Assembly (NCBI GenBank): GCA_018401435.1
Contig: JAGYJW010000010.1
Span: 1 to 64,000 of the forward strand
From: Deltaproteobacteria bacterium
Lineage (GTDB): Bacteria; Myxococcota_A; UBA796; UBA2385
Length of the DNA: 64,000 bases
Direction of reading: 5' to 3'
The notes under the pieces: generated by a model
What the model saw: the letters and a program-made list of their open reading frames with translations, nothing else
Database searches by the model: none
Told to the model about the DNA's origin: nothing
Shown here: positions 37,242-45,432 of the stretch, in pieces
Numbering within the stretch: the first letter of the stretch is position 1
Layout: every line of letters begins with the position of its first letter
Made by a program: the position numbers and the translations under genes

Positions 37242-38042
37242 TCAGTCTCCGCCCGCTTCGGGCAGGCTGGGGTCGCAGAAGACGATGATCCAGCCCTTGG
37301 CCAGCCGGTTGTCGTCGGGCAGCGGCCAGGCGCCGGCCGGCAGGGCCTGCTTGCGATCCAGCTGCTGCAGCATCGGCGCGGCCTGCCCGCTGCGCAGGCA
37401 GCCCAGGTAGCGGTCCTCGATGGCCGGGCCCAGGGCGGCCTCTACGGCCTCGTGGCAGCGGGCGTGGGCCTTCTTGCTGCCGCGATCGCAGATATCGGCC
37501 CGGGCCTCGTGGCTGAAGGCCCGCCAGCGCTGGGACAGGGCATCGGCCTTGGCGCTGCGGGCGTCGGCCTGGGCGGCGCGGGTCTGCGCCTGCTGATCGT
37601 CCAGGGCAGCCAGGGTGGCGCTCAGCTCGGCCTTCAGGCGGTCGCGCTCCTCCCTGGCCGAGGACAGCTCTCCCCGCAGGCGGTCGACATCGGCCTCCAG
37701 GCGGGCTGGCCCGGCCGCGTCCACCGCGGGGCGTCATCGGGCGCGTTCGGGGCGTCGGCGGCCAGCAGGGCGCCTTCGGCCTCTGGATAGCTCGGCTTCG
37801 AGGCGCTGCACGGTCTCCAGGGCCTCGATGGCACGCTCGCGGTCGCTATCGGTGAGATCGGCGCACAAGGCGGCCATCGCGTCATCGGAGAGCTGCTGGC
37901 GGAGCACCGCGGGCGGGGGCACCACCACCAGGGGCTCGCCAAAGCGGTCATGGGCCATCCAGCCGGCGGCCAGGCCCAGCAGCAGGACCACGGCGCCTGC
38001 GGCCAGGGCGAGCGGTGCGGACAGGGGCACAGGGCGATCCAT
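37242..38042 (-). CDS. membrane-anchored coiled-coil protein, two frameshifts
   Basis: This is a protein of about 266 residues assembled across three frames. The N-terminus MDRPVPLSAPLALAAGAVVLLLGLAAGWMAH is a membrane anchor; RAIEALETVQRLEAELS begins a coiled coil. Frame changes near 37795 and 37735 bracket a piece reading EAEGALLAADAPNAPDDAPR. The coiled coil resumes with ARLEADVDRLRGELSSAREERDRLKAELS, and a C-terminal domain with three cysteines follows (ICDRGSKKAHARCHE, LGCLRSGQ, GWIIVFCDPSLPEAG). I recognise no family. Its N-terminus faces the divergent small membrane protein at 38096. Confidence 0.55.
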
Positions 38043-38069
38043 GGGCGCATCCTGGGGGGCCCATCGAGA

Positions 38070-38075
38070 TAGCCT
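38070..38075 (+). promoter_or_regulatory. candidate -10 element (TAGCCT) for small membrane protein
   Basis: TAGCCT lies 20 bases before the ATG at 38096, in the divergent gap. On the opposite strand the same place reads GGCTATCTCG toward the 38042 start. Confidence 0.35.
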
Positions 38076-38095
38076 GAGCCCGACGAGGAGTCCCG

Positions 38096-38200
38096 ATGAA
38101 TGACGAAGACTGGCTGAAGCGGCGACGGCGCGGCCCCCGGGGGGGCTGCGCGACGCTTCTGCTGTTGCTGGGGCTGGTCCTGGTCTGGACCGTGGGCTGA
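38096..38200 (+). CDS. 34-residue single-pass membrane protein
   Basis: This is a small gene with a good ribosome binding site (GACGAGGAG, 6 bases before ATG). The product begins MNDEDWLKRRRRGPRGG, then CATLLLLLGLVLVWTVG forms one membrane helix to the C-terminus. The Arg-rich stretch before the helix predicts a cytoplasmic N-terminus. There is no family. It is divergent from the coiled-coil protein and may be its partner. Confidence 0.5.
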   Translation: MNDEDWLKRRRRGPRGGCATLLLLLGLVLVWTVG

Positions 38201-38236
38201 GGAGAGGGGCGGCCTCGCCGATTCAGCCCGTTGGCC

Positions 38237-39368
38237 TCAGCGGGCCCCCGTGTCCTCGGCGGGCTCCTCGCCCACGAGGACCTCGCCCACCACCGCGCAG
38301 AGGGTGTCCAAAGAGGGGCTCAGCACGGCGTTGGGTCCGGTGTATTGGCTGTTGAGCACATTGATGCGGATGCGGCCGGCCCCCGCCTCCGCTGCCGCCT
38401 CAGGTTCTCGCGGGTCGGGTCCCCCCCCCGCTCGCCATCGACGTTGGCGCCAGCGGATCCCGCACCGCCCGGCGCGCGCTCTCCCCCCGACAGGCCTCCC
38501 GAGCGGGTTCTGCGGTGGGCTGGCCATCCTCTCCGTCCACCTGTCCTCGCTGGCTGCCGCCGCCGTTGGCTGCCAGGGCGCCTTCGACGACGACCGATTG
38601 GGACTCCAACAGGATGCCGCCGCCGCCGCCGCCGCCGGCGTCCACATTGGAGCGGCCCTCGCCGGGGGCGCTGATCCAGCCCTCCACACGCAGCTCGCGG
38701 CCGGCGACCGGGCGCGACCGCCCCGGCCGCCGGCGCGGCAAGCGCCCGCCGCCGGAGGATCCACCGCGCAGCGGCACCAGGAAGATGTTGCCGTAGGGAT
38801 CGGGCGCGGCCGTGCCATCACCGGCGGATCCGCCCCGCCCGCAGTGGGTGCCCCCCGACCCGTTCTGTGGGCTGATGGGCGAGGCCACACCCGCGCCTTC
38901 GCCCTCACCGATGCCATCCGACCCCGCCGAGGCTGCGCCGCCGTTCTTGCCGGGCAGCACCGTCAGGCTGCCGCGCACGGTGATGTGGTCGAGGGCGACG
39001 ATCACGATGGGACGATCCTCGCCGGCTTCGACCGCGGTGCCCTCTGTGATCTCCAGAGAGTTGAGGGTGATGAGAACGACCTCCTCGCCGTTCTTGTCTA
39101 CCACTTCGTGAATGCGGTAGGCGTCTCGATCCGCTCCGCAATTGAGGCGCCCTGTGGCCACCGCGCCGATGGTGCAGCCCGACGCGCTGTCCATGACGAC
39201 ATCCCCGACCCCATCGAAGAGGGAGCTGTCCAGGTCTACGTTGCTGGGGGTGAAGCCCAACAAGGCGTCGATCTCGGGGTCGGCGCTCCCCCGGGGGTCG
39301 CAGGCCGCCGCGGCCAGGCTGAGTGAGAAGATCGACCACAAGGGCAGGAGGGATGAGCGGTGTCGCAT
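38237..39368 (-). CDS. Gly-rich surface lipoprotein, frameshifts in C-terminal half
   Basis: The lipobox SLAAAAC (Cys about 23) follows a signal peptide. The middle part has the pattern of Gly-rich beta-helix surface proteins common in Deltaproteobacteria: IVIVALDHITVRGSLTVLPG, GGTHCGRGGSAGDG, then a run of glycines followed by ILLESQSVVVEGALAANGG. Near 38740 and again near 38440 the coding sense moves between frames; the true C-terminus seems to be RIRINVLNSQYTG...LSPSLDTLC ending at 38237. About 370 residues in all. Its role is unknown, probably a cell-surface component. Confidence 0.6.
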
Positions 39369-39479
39369 GGGGGTCCTCGTTTGAGCGCGCGTGTGACGTG
39401 CAGCCCCCGGCGCCTATTCAATGCTCGGGGAAATTTCAGCCCGGAGGATCGCTGGGGACCGGACCCGCTGCGGGCCGGT

Positions 39480-40058
39480 CTATCGGCTGGCCGCGCCGTC
39501 GCCGCCATAGGTCAGGACATAGGTGCCGCGATTTCCCTCATACTCGCGGTCCTCTTCGAAGCGGACGCTGATCGTGTCGTTGCGCCCGCTGCCTTCGAAG
39601 CTGAAGTCCTCGCTCCAGGCGCGATCCGAATCAAAGCTGCCATAGGCGATGCCCGAGGCGTCGCCGTCCTCGTTGACCTCCCCCTCGAAGTCCACCGTGT
39701 AGTCGACCTCGTAGACGCCAACGAAGTCCGCCACACAGCTGGCATTGCCGCTGAGGAGGCCGTCCTCGTCCACCTCCAGGTCCAGGTCGGCCACGCAGAT
39801 CGCGCCCCAGTCCCAGTCCGGGTAGTAGAGGCTGAGCTCGATCTCCCCCGAGTATGCGCCTTCCCAGGGGTTGGTGGGGAGGTTGCCGTCATTGCCCTCG
39901 GTGCCGTCGCTGCCAGCTGCGCCAGCTGCGCCACCTGCGCCACCTGCGCCATCTGCGCCAGTGATGCCGGTGTCGTCGCCGCTGCTGCCCAGGTCTGCAA
40001 CCACGGGGGCGCAGGCGGCGAGCAGCAGGGGCAGGAGGAAGCGGGGGGTCGTGCGCAT
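39480..40058 (-). CDS. lipoprotein with Gly-Ala collagen-like linker
   Basis: This is a 192-residue lipoprotein. The ATG at 40058 has GGAG 7 bases upstream and gives RTTPRFLLPLLLAACAP (Cys about 16). Residues 30-60 are a repetitive GADGAGGAGGAAGAAGSDG linker encoded by a 9-bp tandem repeat. The globular part (about 65-190) is acidic with alternating strands and two cysteines (ICVADLDL, SCVADFVG), possibly a beta-barrel or lipocalin-like fold; no family is recognised. It is divergent from the MopE-fibrinogen gene with 79 bases between. Confidence 0.6.
   Translation of the reverse strand: MRTTPRFLLPLLLAACAPVVADLGSSGDDTGITGADGAGGAGGAAGAAGSDGTEGNDGNLPTNPWEGAYSGEIELSLYYPDWDWGAICVADLDLEVDEDGLLSGNASCVADFVGVYEVDYTVDFEGEVNEDGDASGIAYGSFDSDRAWSEDFSFEGSGRNDTISVRFEEDREYEGNRGTYVLTYGGDGAASR
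39917..39961 (+). repeat. 9-bp tandem repeat (5 copies)
   Basis: Five copies of CTGCGCCA(G/C/T) run head to tail inside the lipoprotein gene 39480-40058. The unit is a multiple of three, so copy-number change by slippage would only alter the Gly-Ala linker length. Confidence 0.8.
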
Positions 40059-40105
40059 GGTGCGCTCCAGGTCTTTGGGGGTCGCGGGCCCAGCCCGAAG
40101 GATGG

Positions 40106-40111
40106 TAGCCT
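40106..40111 (+). promoter_or_regulatory. candidate -10 element (TAGCCT) for MopE-fibrinogen gene
   Basis: TAGCCT lies 26 bases before the ATG at 40138. It is identical to the hexamers at 34675 and 38070. Confidence 0.35.
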
Positions 40112-40137
40112 CGGTTTCGGCGATCCGGAGTGTAGAT

Positions 40138-42174
40138 ATGCGTGGCCTTCCATTCCTCATCCTCATGGCCCTGGGCTGCCGCACCGGCGACAAGGCGGGC
40201 GGTGGATCGGTGGACACCGGTGCCTTGGCCGACGTCGTGGACGAGGACGGGGATGGATTCGCCGCAGACGAGGACTGCGACGACAGCGACGCCAGCATCA
40301 ACGCCGGCGCCACCGAGACCTGCGATGGCATCGACAACGACTGCGATGGCGAGGTGGACGAGGGGGTGACCGACACCTGGTACCTCGACCAGGATGGCGA
40401 CGGCTACGGCGATCCCGAGCAGCCGGTGGAGGACTGCAGCCAGCCAGCGGGCAGCGTGAGCGCGCCCACGGACTGCGACGATGGCGACGTCGACATCCGG
40501 CCCGGCGCCGCCGAGCGCTGCGATGGCGTGGACAACGACTGCGACGGCGAGATCGATGAGGAGGTGCAGAGCACCTGGTGGGTGGACGCCGATGGGGACG
40601 GCTTCGGTGACCCGGCCTCCCCCTTGTTGGACTGCGATCCGCCACCCGGATCCGGCGACAACGACCAGGACTGCGATGACCTGCGGGCCGACGCGGCGCC
40701 TGGCCTCACCGAGATCTGCGATGGCATCGACAACGACTGCGATGGGGACGCCGATGGGGGCGCCATCGACGCGCCCACCTGGTATGCCGACGCCGACGGG
40801 GACGCCTATGGCGACGCTGCGGCCGCCGTCGTCGATTGCATGCAGCCCAGCGCCACGGTCGCCGATGCGACGGATTGCGATGACCGCGCCTTTGACGTGA
40901 ACCCCGGCGCCACCGAGGTCTGCAACAGCATCGACGACGACTGCGATGGGGCCATCGACGACGCCGACGCCTCGGTGGATCTCAGCTCCGGCGGCCAGTG
41001 GTATGCCGACGCCGATGGCGACGGTTTTGGCGACGCCGGCGCCCCCCGGTCTGCCTGTCTGCAGCCCGCCGGGTCGGTGGTGGACGCGACGGATTGCGAC
41101 GATGGGGCCGCAGCGGTCAACCCCGCCGGGAATGAAGTCTGCAACAGTATTGACGACGACTGTGACGGGGCCGTTGACGACGCCGACAGCTCCTTGGACC
41201 TCAGCAGCAGCCAGGACTTCTATACCGATGGCGACGGTGATGGCTATGGCGACGCCAGCGCCCGGGTGCAGGCCTGCCAGCAGCCTTCCGGCGCGGTGGT
41301 CGATGCGACGGATTGCGACGACGCGGTGGCCAGCACCCACCCCGGCGCGCCCGAGGCCTGCGATGCCATCGACCAGGACTGCGATGGCGACATCGACGAG
41401 GGGGTGCTGGGCACGGGTCCGGTCTGCCCGGCAGAGAGCTGCGCCGGCGTCCTCAGCGATGATCCCAGCGCGACCGACGATCTCTACTGGTTGGAAGGCA
41501 CCGGGGGCAGCCTCTTCGAGGCCTGGTGCGACATGACCCAGGATGGCGGCGGCTGGACCCTGGTGGCCAGCGTGGTCAATGACGGCAGTCGAAATTGGAC
41601 CAGCCTCACCACCTTTACCGACAGCACGACCTTTGGCAGCGTGGCCAGCAGCCAGACAGACGACTTCAAGTCCGAGGCCATGAGCGAGATCGAAGGCGAC
41701 GACATGATGGTCGTGACCGACGACTACGCCTTCTCCTTCCACGCCGTGCTGGGAATGGTCGAGACGACGGCCTTCATCCAGGCCGAATATGACAGCACCC
41801 AATGCAATACAAGCTTCCATGCGTCGGGGGCCGACTGGTCCGATGGGTTGACCGCCGCCCAGGCCGCCGCCCAGAACCTGATCGTGAGGCCCCTGGACAC
41901 CAACGCCACCTGCTTTCCGGGCAGCAACGAGAACGCGCTGCTGGGCTTCCAGAACGCCACCTGCTGCTGGGCCGGCGGCCTGGGCAATACACCCGGCGGC
42001 CAGGCCACCTGGTCCACCCACGACCTGTCCCTGGTGCAAGCCGCCACCATGCTGCCCACCACCTGTACGGCCGGGGTCTACCCCTGCAACGACGTGGGCT
42101 ACCAGCTGGACTACAGCAGCTTCTGCTATGGGACAAGCTGCAAGGTGGCCTATGCCGAGCTCTATGTGCGCTGA
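40138..42174 (+). CDS. lipoprotein with seven MopE-type repeats and a fibrinogen-like domain
   Basis: This is a 678-residue protein. The signal peptide ends LILMALGC (Cys14). Residues about 35-420 contain seven repeats of 50-60 residues with DxDGDGxxDCDD and CDGIDNDCDGxxDEG signatures (MopE-type putative metal-binding motif; Asp/Cys-rich, likely Ca-binding and disulfide-stiffened). Residues about 430-678 form a fibrinogen C-terminal-like domain: ESCAGVLSDDPSATDDLYWL, then FEAWCDMTQDGGGWTLVA, the hallmark CDM...GGGWTLV. It is probably a surface adhesin or sugar-binding protein on a rigid stalk. The start is supported by CGGAG 10 bases upstream. Confidence 0.85.
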   Translation: MRGLPFLILMALGCRTGDKAGGGSVDTGALADVVDEDGDGFAADEDCDDSDASINAGATETCDGIDNDCDGEVDEGVTDTWYLDQDGDGYGDPEQPVEDCSQPAGSVSAPTDCDDGDVDIRPGAAERCDGVDNDCDGEIDEEVQSTWWVDADGDGFGDPASPLLDCDPPPGSGDNDQDCDDLRADAAPGLTEICDGIDNDCDGDADGGAIDAPTWYADADGDAYGDAAAAVVDCMQPSATVADATDCDDRAFDVNPGATEVCNSIDDDCDGAIDDADASVDLSSGGQWYADADGDGFGDAGAPRSACLQPAGSVVDATDCDDGAAAVNPAGNEVCNSIDDDCDGAVDDADSSLDLSSSQDFYTDGDGDGYGDASARVQACQQPSGAVVDATDCDDAVASTHPGAPEACDAIDQDCDGDIDEGVLGTGPVCPAESCAGVLSDDPSATDDLYWLEGTGGSLFEAWCDMTQDGGGWTLVASVVNDGSRNWTSLTTFTDSTTFGSVASSQTDDFKSEAMSEIEGDDMMVVTDDYAFSFHAVLGMVETTAFIQAEYDSTQCNTSFHASGADWSDGLTAAQAAAQNLIVRPLDTNATCFPGSNENALLGFQNATCCWAGGLGNTPGGQATWSTHDLSLVQAATMLPTTCTAGVYPCNDVGYQLDYSSFCYGTSCKVAYAELYVR

Positions 42175-42219
42175 AAGCCGACGCTGCGCCCCGGCAACCC
42201 GGTGGCGCGCGCCGGGGGC

Positions 42220-42882
42220 TCAGCCCGGCTCGCCCTGTATCAGGGCCTTGACGGTGCCATAGGCGTCGCTCTGCACCGACCCGGCGCGGGCGCAGACCAC
42301 CTCCCCCTGGGGATTGACGAAGAGGTGCAGGGGCAAGACCGGCGCGAGGCCGAGGTTCAGCGACTCGACCCAGGCCGGCGCGGCGCTGCCGTCGGCCATT
42401 CGCAGGGTGGGCGGGGCCCAGGCGTTGCGTTTGGCGAAGGCGGTGAGTTGGGTGAGCTCGAGATCGGTGGACAAGAAGACCAACTGTACGTCCACGCCGT
42501 CCTTCTTGAGCTTGTCGGGCCAGCCGATGAGCCGCGGCATCTCCTCGACGCAGGGTCCGCACCAGGTCGCCCAGACGTTGACCCAGGTCCAGCGGCCGGT
42601 CAGCGCCGGGGCCTCCAGGCGGCCGTCGAGGTCGGGCAGGCTGAGGGTGGGCCCGGTGCCCGGCGCGGGGCGGGCCTCGCAGAAGCCGGCGATGTCGGGC
42701 TTGGCCTGCGGGGCGGCGGCGACGACATCGACCCGGCTGGGGGGAGCTGTCGACGGGGCGCTGCTACCCCCGTCGCAAGACAGGAGCCCGAGCCCCAGCC
42801 CGCAGGCGCAGAGGCGGGCCAGGCGTGGCGATGGGAACCGGGCGGGGAGAGCCGACGGGCTCAGATGCGGCAGTCGATCCAT
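42220..42882 (-). CDS. TlpA/ResA-like thiol-disulfide lipoprotein
   Basis: This is a 220-residue lipoprotein. The lipobox GLLSC (Cys36) follows a long basic N-region. The thioredoxin fold carries the active site WATWCGPC (Cys108, Cys111), then VEEMPRLIG and VQLVFLSTD, with the cis-Pro loop in GLAPVLPLHLFVNPQGEVV. TlpA-like proteins reduce or isomerise disulfides outside the cytoplasm. The gene start overlaps by 22 bases the end of the OmpA-like gene, and together with the VKOR-DsbA gene forms a minus-strand redox operon. Confidence 0.85.
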   Translation of the reverse strand: MDRLPHLSPSALPARFPSPRLARLCACGLGLGLLSCDGGSSAPSTAPPSRVDVVAAAPQAKPDIAGFCEARPAPGTGPTLSLPDLDGRLEAPALTGRWTWVNVWATWCGPCVEEMPRLIGWPDKLKKDGVDVQLVFLSTDLELTQLTAFAKRNAWAPPTLRMADGSAAPAWVESLNLGLAPVLPLHLFVNPQGEVVCARAGSVQSDAYGTVKALIQGEPG

Positions 42883-43557
42883 GCGAGGAAGGCGCTCCGG
42901 TTGATGGCCTTGGGGTCACATTCCGCGCCGCCGCTTCGGCTCCAGGCGCAAAAATCAGCGTTGAGCTGGGCATACTCCTCACCCAGCCACAGCAGGCCGA
43001 CCTCGCGTTCGAGGTCGGGATCCTGGAAGGTCTTGGACAGGTGATCCATGACCGCGCGCCCGCGCTGCTCGCTCAGCAGGCTGTTGTGGGCGGTGCTGCC
43101 CTCGGGGCTGGCGCGGGCGACCACCAGAAAGTAGCTGGCGCCGCCCCGCTCGGCGAAGACCTTCTCGACCAGCGCGGAGTCCTGGGCGTCCAGGCCCGCG
43201 TCGTTCTTGTCGAACTCGATGATGGCGGCGCGTTCGGCCAGCGGCAAGAAGAGCGCGTTGAAGTCGTCGCCATCCATCGTGGCAACGCTCCTTGCATTGG
43301 CGGGCTGGCAGCCCCGGCCGCCGGTGCCGTCGGCACTTAACCAGGCCGCAGCTGGTCAAGACGCGCCGCAGCACGGCCTTCAGCGCCGGGGTGCAGTAGC
43401 CGCGCTCGTCGGCCTGGGCGATGGCCACGGCGGGCTGGCTGTCGGGGGCAGCCTCGGCCTCGGCCAGTCGACCGTTGGCCGACAGGATCCAGGAGGCCGC
43501 GAGGCCCACCGGCAGCAGGCCGGCCACGATGCCGAGAGGGAGTTCCAGGCGGGTCAT
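42861..43557 (-). CDS. OmpA-like envelope protein, one frameshift
   Basis: The N-terminus MTRLELPLGIVAGLLPVGLAASWILSANGRL is a membrane anchor, followed by YCTPALKAVLRRVLTSCGLV. A single frame change near 43340 is needed to join RGCQPANARSVATMDGDDFNALFLP. The C-terminal 110 residues have the OmpA-like layout: AAIIEFDKNDAGLD, YFLVVARASPEGS (in place of the usual GHTD) and LSEQRGRAVMDHL. OmpA-like domains bind peptidoglycan. The start ATG at 43557 overlaps the stop of the VKOR-DsbA gene, so it is translationally coupled to it. Confidence 0.6.
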
Positions 43558-44912
43558 CGGGCACCTCCAGCGGGGGCGGCGGCCCCACCCGGCGAAGAGA
43601 GCAGGGTGCCCAGGGCGAAGTCGAGCCCCAGGTCGGTGTCGGCGTCACATAGCCGCACGCCGTCCACATAGAGCTGAGGGGTCAGGACGGGCAGCTCGTT
43701 GCGGACCGCCCAGCGAAGGCTGTGGTTGAGTTGGGCACGGGCGTTGGCGCTGCCCACACAGGTCTTGAGTTCGGGGAACTGGTTGAGCACGAGGCGCGCG
43801 GCCGCTTCCGGGTCTGCTGCCGACTCGGTGCGGATCTGCTCCTGGTTGGCGAAGGCCCATTCGATGACCCGCCGGGCATCGGTCTTGGCGCAAATCACCG
43901 CTTCGGAGAGGGTGCAGGCGCCGGGGTGCAGGGTGCCCCCGACCATCCAGTTGCAGGAGCCGTCGAGGGGGAAGAGCAGCACCCGGCGATCGAGGGCTTC
44001 GGCGTGGCCGGAGCTTTGCAGCCGCTCCTCGAAGCCCTTGCAGGAGGGACAGAGCGGGTCCAGCACCTCGATGGCCAGCCGCCCCCCGGGGTGGGGGTCC
44101 AGGGGCAGCAGGACGCCCTTGGGATCGTCCATCACGCTGAGCTTGCCGCAGGTGCCGATATACCTGGCATGGTCGGGGACCAGCGCAGCCCAGGCGGCGG
44201 CAGGCATGGCGACAAAGGCCACCAGCGCGCCCAGCAGGGCCAGCGCCCGGGTGGGCGCTGCCGCGGGGGCGTCCAGGTCGGCCTCATCGAGGTCGTCGCG
44301 GCGGGCGCCCTGTGCCCCGTAGGCCCAGGCGGCTCCGATGAAGCTGACGAGGCTGCCGATGTAGATGCCGAGGCAGACCTTGCAGATGGCGTCGAGCACG
44401 AAGAGGGAGAGGGTGCCCATGCCGAGGCTGGTCAGCAGGGCGAGGGCCCCGGCGCCCAGGAGGGCCCGGGCCGCGCCCTTGTCCAGGGGGCCCTTCGAGA
44501 GCAGGCCCGAGGTGCTCCGCCACAGCAGGTAGGCAAAGAGCGACATGCCGGGCAGGCTGACCGGCAGGCCACCCCAGAACAGGCTTCGAAAGACCGAGCT
44601 GTAGGGGCTCATCAGCGTGACGTGGCAGCCGCTGGTGCCGCTGGCGTCGGGCGTGCCCAGGCCCGGGATGATGCTGCAGTGCAGCCCGTGCACCTGCCGG
44701 TCGAGGTGCTGGGCGAAGTCGTAGGTCGAGACGCTGGCGAAGAGCAGCCCGATGGCCGCGCCGACGGTCAGCACGATCAGGGGAAGGCGGTTCTGGGACG
44801 GACTCGGGTCCAACACGGGTGCTCCAGGGCGGGCGCGCCGCCAGCTGGCCACGACCGGATCTTCCCGGCAGGGCGCACCCGGCGCCGCGCCGGCGGGCGT
44901 CGTCGCTCTCAT
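43554..44912 (-). CDS. VKOR-DsbA fusion, disulfide-bond-forming membrane protein
   Basis: This is a 452-residue protein. The VKOR part (about 42-200) has four membrane helices, a loop cysteine pair (Cys79 in GLHCS, Cys96 in SGCHV) and the quinone-linked CxxC CKVC (177-180) after LSLFVLDAI. A further helix at about 222-242 leads to a periplasmic thioredoxin-like domain with LDPLCPSCKGFEERL (288-291), like DsbA/DsbG-type DSBA domains. It should re-oxidise its own thioredoxin domain and pass electrons to quinone, taking the place of DsbA/DsbB. The start is uncertain: ATG 44912 is the first ATG before the membrane core. It is followed by the OmpA-like and TlpA-like genes. Confidence 0.85.
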   Translation of the reverse strand: MRATTPAGAAPGAPCREDPVVASWRRARPGAPVLDPSPSQNRLPLIVLTVGAAIGLLFASVSTYDFAQHLDRQVHGLHCSIIPGLGTPDASGTSGCHVTLMSPYSSVFRSLFWGGLPVSLPGMSLFAYLLWRSTSGLLSKGPLDKGAARALLGAGALALLTSLGMGTLSLFVLDAICKVCLGIYIGSLVSFIGAAWAYGAQGARRDDLDEADLDAPAAAPTRALALLGALVAFVAMPAAAWAALVPDHARYIGTCGKLSVMDDPKGVLLPLDPHPGGRLAIEVLDPLCPSCKGFEERLQSSGHAEALDRRVLLFPLDGSCNWMVGGTLHPGACTLSEAVICAKTDARRVIEWAFANQEQIRTESAADPEAAARLVLNQFPELKTCVGSANARAQLNHSLRWAVRNELPVLTPQLYVDGVRLCDADTDLGLDFALGTLLSSPGGAAAPAGGAR

Positions 44913-45066
44913 GTCGCGGACGAGGCTGCGCAGGGGGGTCTTGACCGTGGCGGCTGTATCTCGCCCCGGGCTGGGTAGCGAATCTCTCGGATTGTGCGCG
45001 AGGCCCGGCCAGCCCGGGGCCGGGCGTACCCCCTGGCGGCGCCGCCGCCAGGAGCTTGGCTGGGGG

Positions 45067-45369
45067 TCAGTCTGGGCGGATGCCGCAACCCATGGGCCAG
45101 GCGGCCAGAAAGCCGCCCCTCTCGTCGCCAAACCAGGAGATCTGCACGGCGCCCAGGCTGCGCGCCACGGTGCGACTGGCGAAAATGCGCACGCCATCGC
45201 CGTCGTGGATGAGCACATCCTGGTCTTGGGGCGCGTCCAGCGCCAGGCCCACCTGGGCCCCGCCTCAGCTATTGCCCTCGTGGCGCAACCGAAGAATGCG
45301 CTGGGGATGCAGGGCCTGGGTGGCGGCCAGGGCCAGGGCGGCCAGGGCGTCGATCTGGACTTCAGCCAT
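45067..45369 (-). CDS. HesB/IscA-like selenoprotein candidate (in-frame TGA at Sec35)
   Basis: The ATG at 45369 (AGGGACCCCC upstream) opens a frame reading MAEVQIDALAALAL...LRLRHEGNS, then TGA (45267-45265), then GGAQVGLALDAPQDQDVL...HDGDGVRIFASRTVARSLGAVQISW and ends MGCGIRPD at 45067. Without leaving the frame, the two halves match one HesB/IscA domain of 100 residues. The TGA is codon 35, exactly where E. coli IscA has Cys35 (GCSG), and the distance to the following L-x-L strand is preserved. One cysteine of the C-terminal CGCG pair remains (MGCG). HesB-like selenoproteins are known in bacteria. The product would bind or carry Fe-S clusters or act in thiol redox chemistry. It lies 154 bases upstream of the VKOR-DsbA gene on the same strand. 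The alternative is a sequencing error turning TGC/TGT into TGA. Confidence 0.75.
45228..45261 (-). promoter_or_regulatory. candidate bacterial SECIS hairpin
   Basis: Starting 3 bases after the TGA, GGGGC pairs with GCCCC as an outer stem. Inside it CCAGG-TGGG-CCTGG forms a tight stem-loop (45243-45256), equivalently CCAG with a GUGGGC loop. The apical loop lies about 13-18 bases after the TGA and has a G-U at its start, as expected for a bacterial SECIS. Most GC-rich sequences form hairpins, so the weight is modest. Confidence 0.45.
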
Positions 45370-45432
45370 GGGGGTCCCTATGCCCCGCCGGCGGGGGCGC
45401 GCTACGGGGCGGCCCCGCCCGGAAGCCCGATC

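Noticed and set aside
39917-39961. CRISPR array
   Set aside because: Unit is only 9 bp, without spacers, and lies in frame inside a lipoprotein gene.
39889-42039. 716-residue minus-strand ORF opposite the MopE-fibrinogen gene
   Set aside because: Antisense image of Asp/Cys repeats; overlaps a well-supported lipoprotein signal and fibrinogen domain on the other strand.
42189-42217. Terminator between convergent genes after the MopE-fibrinogen gene
   Set aside because: CCCCGGC/GCCGGGG can pair, but the loop is long (15 bases) and no T tract follows.
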